Shown one piece after another: positions 59,943 to 64,000 of a DNA stretch of 64,000 nt (position 1 is the first letter of the stretch; each line of letters begins with the position of its first letter). The notes under the pieces were generated by a model. The model was not told where the DNA came from and did no database searches. It saw nothing but the letters and a program-made list of their open reading frames with translations. Both the position numbers and the translations under genes were made by a program. This stretch comes from Choanephora cucurbitarum (lineage: Eukaryota; Mucoromycota; Mucoromycetes; Mucorales; Choanephoraceae), in contig JAIWNI010000099.1 in the NCBI GenBank assembly GCA_025331435.1, positions 39,084 to 103,083 of the forward strand, given 5' to 3'.

Positions 59943-62900
59943 ATGAACAAGAACCAAAACATTTTTTCTGACGACGACGATTTCATGGAGCCTCTTCCTG
60001 TAGCTTATCAAAGCAAGTTCGCAGTGAGAATCAATAACCAACTCAAAACCGCTCAACCGGACAACGACTATACATTTGTTGAGGGTGGAATTCGTTTGTC
60101 TGTCACTGCAGACATGAAATTTCAAAATCTTGATTCGCTTACTGATATCATTTTCGATTGGGCTCGTAAAGAGCATATGATTCTTATTAGATCGAAATTT
60201 GAAGCTAACAAAAGATTGTATCTTACCTGTAAATTCAGCGATCGTTTCTTACAACAAGAGCCTAAAGATGATGCAAAAAGACAAGGTCAAACTTGGAAAA
60301 CAGAATACAAGTTCATCATAAGAATGAGCTTCAAGTCTGAAGGAAACTATTGGTCCGTATTAAAGCCATCTAATGCTGATGAGCATAGACACGACCATCC
60401 TTGTACTAAAAAGTTCAACCGAGTTGTACCTCAAGGCAAAGCAAATCTCTTGGAGTGCAAGAACATTAAGAAAATGGTTGAGATGGTCCACAAGAACACC
60501 AGTATTCCTGAAATCAGAAAGAATATTGGTACTTTCGAAGGTGCTCCCATTTTGGAATACCAAGATATTGCAAATTTTGCAAACGAAATAAAGGAATCTG
60601 CAACTCCTAATTCGAAGATTGAAGATGCCAAAGTCCTGATCAACAAAATGGAGAGCTCTGGATACCATGTCAAGTACCAGGTCTCCCAATCAAAGGATGG
60701 TTTTTCAACGAACCTGAAGAGCATCTTTTTTTCACACGAATCAATGATTCAAAGTGCCAGAAAGATGGGACAAGTTTTTGTCATCGATGCTACCTACAAG
60801 ACCAATGACCAAAACATGCCATTGATCTGTGTGTATGGTATGCACAACCTTGGTGCAAATGTGTTGAGAACATTTCCTGTTGCTTTTGCCTTTGTTTGTG
60901 ATGAACAGCAAGTAACTTATACTTGGTTCCTGGAGACATTGAAGAATGCTTTGGGCAATACTCATCTTGAACAGCCTGTTTTTGTAACAGATAAGTGCTT
61001 GGCATTGATGGAAGCATTGGAAACTGTGTTTCCAGAATCTGACAAAATGCTTTGCATCTGGCACATGATGGGCAACATCAAAAAAGAGTTGAGCAAGAAT
61101 GGACGCTTTTTTGAGAAGGAGATCAAAGAAGAAGCCATTAAGCTGGTAGAAAAGATGATCCATGCCAAAGATCAGAACCATTTCGATAACTTGGTCATGA
61201 AATACATTTCTTTGACCCATAATTCGGAAAATGTATCGGATTTTCACCCTGACGCAGACATGCCAGAGTGCAACAAAGCCTTGAGCTACTTGGAGAAAAA
61301 CTGGCTCTCGATGAAGCAAAAATGGGCATTCCACTTAACCAAGAAGCTTGCTCACTTTAACTGCTTGAGTACCCAAAGAGCAGAGAGTGGACATCGTGCA
61401 TTGAAAGTTGGTCTTTCCAGACGACTTGATCTGATTTCTGCCTTCGAGAACATTGACGCATATTGTTCTTCGTTGAAGCAAAAGCTTGCTCTTTTAGAGC
61501 AAAAAGAAACACAAAAGCAGGATCTGCTTATGCGTCGGAACAACAGGCTGAATAGGGTCAGAGGCAAAGTTTCTCGTGCTGCACTGATTGCTGCACATTC
61601 AGCTTGTATCGCAGTTGAATCAGGTGAGGTGGCTCGTGAAAATGGAGATGAAGATGATGATTGCTCTTGCAGTGCAAAGCAAAATTTTCTTCTTCCATGC
61701 GTTCACACTGTTCTTTCCTTGGAAGGCAGCCCTTTTGACCTGCAAGACTTCCACCATCGCTGGCACCTAGAGGATGTTGAAGATGTGATGACTTGCTCGG
61801 TTCCCTCTGTTGACCTTGTTGGCAGTAATGAATGGCAACAATTTATTTTGAAATTGGAGTCAAGATTTCGTTGCTACGACAACTCTCCCGAGAATAGCAA
61901 CTCTTTCTTGACTTACATGCAGAAAGCCATGAATGAATACGATTCAAAGCTCAAAGAACCCAATACCCTTGTGACTGAGAGTGAAGAAAACATTGTTTTG
62001 CCTTCATCTCAAGAAGTCAAAAAAATTGGTCGTCCTGCCAAGGAGCCATGCTATAGTCCTTGGTTAAGATACAAGAGCAAAAGCAAAACAAGATCTGAGC
62101 AGATACAATCGAAGATCACAACAGGAAAGGTAGTAATATGTATTTGTTTCGAAGAATAGTTCTATTGACAAAGTTCTCTCGCTGCAGTATTTGTATGATT
62201 TTGAGAAGAAAGACGACGATGACGAAGAAGCAGAAAGGAAAGAAGTAGTAGAAAATAAAGAAGAAAAGATAGGGAAAGTCAAAGAAGAAAGGGTAGCAAA
62301 CAGAACGTTGAAGTTCTCTGAAAATGGTAAGAAGTTTTTCTCTTTCATCACTGCAAATAAACTTGATTTAGTAAAAGACATAGTTTCGCAAGAAGATAGT
62401 AGCTCCAAGAAAAGAAAGAGAGCTACTGCAGATACTTTTCTGAGCATTTTTGAAGATCTCAAAGAAAAAAGCAGAGCAAAAAAAGCTATGGTTAAGCAAG
62501 AGAAAGGTGAACGTTGATATGTCCATCAGACGCATGTTTAACTTTCTAATCAACACAAACAAATTATATAGATCATCGCTTTGCCAGTCAAATTTCTGTT
62601 GAAATCCCAGCTAACGCTTTTACAGGTATTGTGGATGTCAAGCCTGACGGTTTTTGTGGTTTTCGTGCATTGGCAGCACAGATCTTCGACGATGAAAATG
62701 AATTTTTGGAAGTCAAGTATGCTATGCGTGATCAATTGCTTTCAAATTACGATACATACCTTAAGGCCTTTGGGCAGATGTATGATTTGGAGGCATGTAA
62801 AAGAATTATTTGCTTTGGCATTGAAGAGAAAGTCGGAAGCAAGAAGACATCCATGGATGCCAACACGTTGGTGGAAAATCGCTTTTGGTTCTTGGCCCCC

Positions 62901-63218
62901 GAATGTGCACAGATTGCCGCATGTACTTTCGGTGTTCCTGTAGCTGTTTACGACAGCGACAATGGTAATCTGACATTTCTTTCTGTGTTAAACAGATTCA
63001 ACTCTGCTAACTTCAAAACGGGACCGAAACCTTTGCCTTTGATGATGCACTTCGTGAACAAAAATCACTGGATTACCTTGAAAACAAAGCGGTCCATCAA
63101 AATGACTTGGCCAACAGTAAATCTTTTACATTCGCAAGCCATGGCCAACATTAACAAGAAAGACAATGCTAAATCCTTTTGGAATCAACATTTAACATTC
63201 AAAAAAATTAACAATTAA
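59943..63218 (+). CDS. MULE transposase with SWIM zinc finger and OTU-type cysteine protease domain
   Basis: Three exons (59943-62129, 62188-62506, 62572-63218) join in frame to 1050 aa. The start is the first ATG after the inverted repeat (MNKNQNIFSDDDD). Residues 1-190 form a FAR1-like N-terminal region. The MULE core follows: GQVFVIDATYKTNDQNMP, FAFVCDEQQVTYTWFLETL, VFVTDKCLALMEAL, VFPESDKMLCIWHM and later STQRAESGHRALK. D, D and E candidates are all present. A SWIM finger (CSCSAKQNFLLPCVH) sits near residue 575. An acidic, Lys-rich linker leads to an OTU fold: VKPDGFCGFRALA with catalytic Asp and Cys, and NKNHWITL with the His. OTU enzymes cleave ubiquitin chains, so this transposase may protect itself or its complexes. 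Confidence 0.9.
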
Positions 63219-63385
63219 AGACATATTTTTGTATCAATCTACTTACCATAAAATATTCAAAAAGACATAGATTTAGCTGAAACTTTTATGAACGGAACAA
63301 AGGTAGTATAACTACTTCCATAAAATACATGCTCTTCTTCAATTTTTGATTGGATTTGGTATGAAAAAAGATATTGATGTTTATG

Positions 63386-63699
63386 AAAGCAAGCAAAAAA
63401 CAGAGATTGAGTTAAGAACTTAGAAAAAGAAAAGTCGAAAAAGTTGAGAAAACATGTATAGTGAGGAAAACAAAGATAAGAAAAACACATGGAGAGAGAA
63501 CACTTATCTAAGAACTTAGAAAAAAAAAATGCAAAAAAAAGTTGAAAATACATGTGAGAAAGGGGGTAGCCCAAAGACTTAGCAAAAAAAAAACTTTTTT
63601 TTTGATTTCATAGGAAATCAACCTAGAGGTGGTGATGAGTTATTCAAAAAACCATTTTTTTGGTTTTTGCCAGGTACATTAAAAAATTTGCTCAAAATC
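63386..63699 (-). repeat. Right terminal inverted repeat of the MULE
   Basis: Inverted copy of 59472-59786 with small length changes in A/T runs. Confidence 0.9.
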
Positions 63700-64000
63700 T
63701 TTTTTTTTTTTTTTTAGGGGAACAAGTCCGGGTTTATTTTAAGTCCTTTAAATGTCAGAAGAGGGAAGAAAAAGACTGGATATATAAAATTAAGAGTAAA
63801 AGGAAGCGAAGGAATCTGTAAACGAAACGTGTCGTTTGTTGTTTGAGAGACTTGAGAGACTGAAGAGACTTGAGAGGAATGGAGGAAGCGGGGGAGCGAA
63901 ACAGAATAAACAAGATGGGCAAGTGTGAGAGCAAAAGTGAAAGATATTCTTTGAATATACATTGGGTTGATACAATAGCTAGGACCGAAGTCCAACTTTA
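63700..64000. other. Right edge, no gene supported
   Basis: A T-run, then purine-rich sequence with short GAGAGACTTGA-type repeats (63840-63890). Overlapping short minus-strand frames here are low in complexity and are not called. Confidence 0.5.

Larger units (their letters stand above)
59472..63699 (+). mobile_element. Mutator-like element (MULE) with long inverted ends
   Basis: About 4.2 kb bounded by inverted repeats of roughly 315 bp that differ mainly in A/T run lengths. It encodes a MULE transposase fused to an OTU domain. No 9-bp target duplication is seen at the last matching base. On the left, CATCACCACC motifs continue outwards. On the right, homology ends abruptly in a 17-18 base T run. 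The true right tip may be lost or changed. Confidence 0.88.

Overview
This window looks like a chromosome segment of an early-diverging filamentous fungus, most likely Mucoromycota (a Mucor- or Rhizopus-type mould). Introns are numerous and short (about 45-70 bp, GT...AG, some with a TACTAA-like branch site). Intergenic DNA is AT-rich with long T and A runs. The gene set is fungal: Spt23/Mga2, a UBP9/UBP13/CreB-type deubiquitinase, Nrg1-like zinc fingers, Sqs1 and Gyp1. It also holds VWA8, which yeasts lack. The species cannot be named from sequence alone. All functional calls come from reading motifs and reconstructing splice sites by eye; no database search was run.

Positions 1-41460 are an ordinary gene-bearing region. 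In order: eIF3g (-), USP12/46-type deubiquitinase (+), PA-TM-RING ubiquitin ligase (+), Spt23/Mga2-like factor (-), TDA3-like FAD oxidoreductase (-), a 107-aa basic protein (+), the Sqs1-type R3H/G-patch protein (-), VWA8 (+), a two-finger C2H2 repressor-like protein (+), a Gyp1/TBC1D22-type RabGAP (-), phosphoethanolamine cytidylyltransferase (+), a RhoGAP with a membrane segment (-), an alpha-arrestin with PPxY motifs (+), a small secreted cysteine-containing protein (+) and tRNA-His(GTG) (-). The SQS1-VWA8 divergent promoter holds a 906-bp non-autonomous DNA transposon with perfect 130-bp inverted ends. The genes are unlinked housekeeping functions, with a loose ubiquitin theme: a deubiquitinase, a RING ligase, an arrestin adaptor, and an Spt23-like factor whose yeast relatives are processed by ubiquitin and the proteasome.

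Positions 41469-58739 are a nested transposon island starting 8 bp upstream of tRNA-His. A Ty3-type LTR element (507-bp LTRs, minus strand) is the host. A 5020-bp CACTA transposon (CACTG...CAGTG ends, TAA duplication) is inserted in its 3' LTR. A 5812-bp chromodomain-bearing Ty3 element (389-bp LTRs, ACCAA duplication) is inserted in its reverse-transcriptase gene. All three look young, since the LTR pairs are identical or almost so.

Positions 59472-63699 hold a separate Mutator-like element with roughly 315-bp inverted ends. Its spliced gene encodes a MULE transposase, a SWIM zinc finger and a C-terminal OTU-type cysteine protease domain. The right edge shows no supportable gene.
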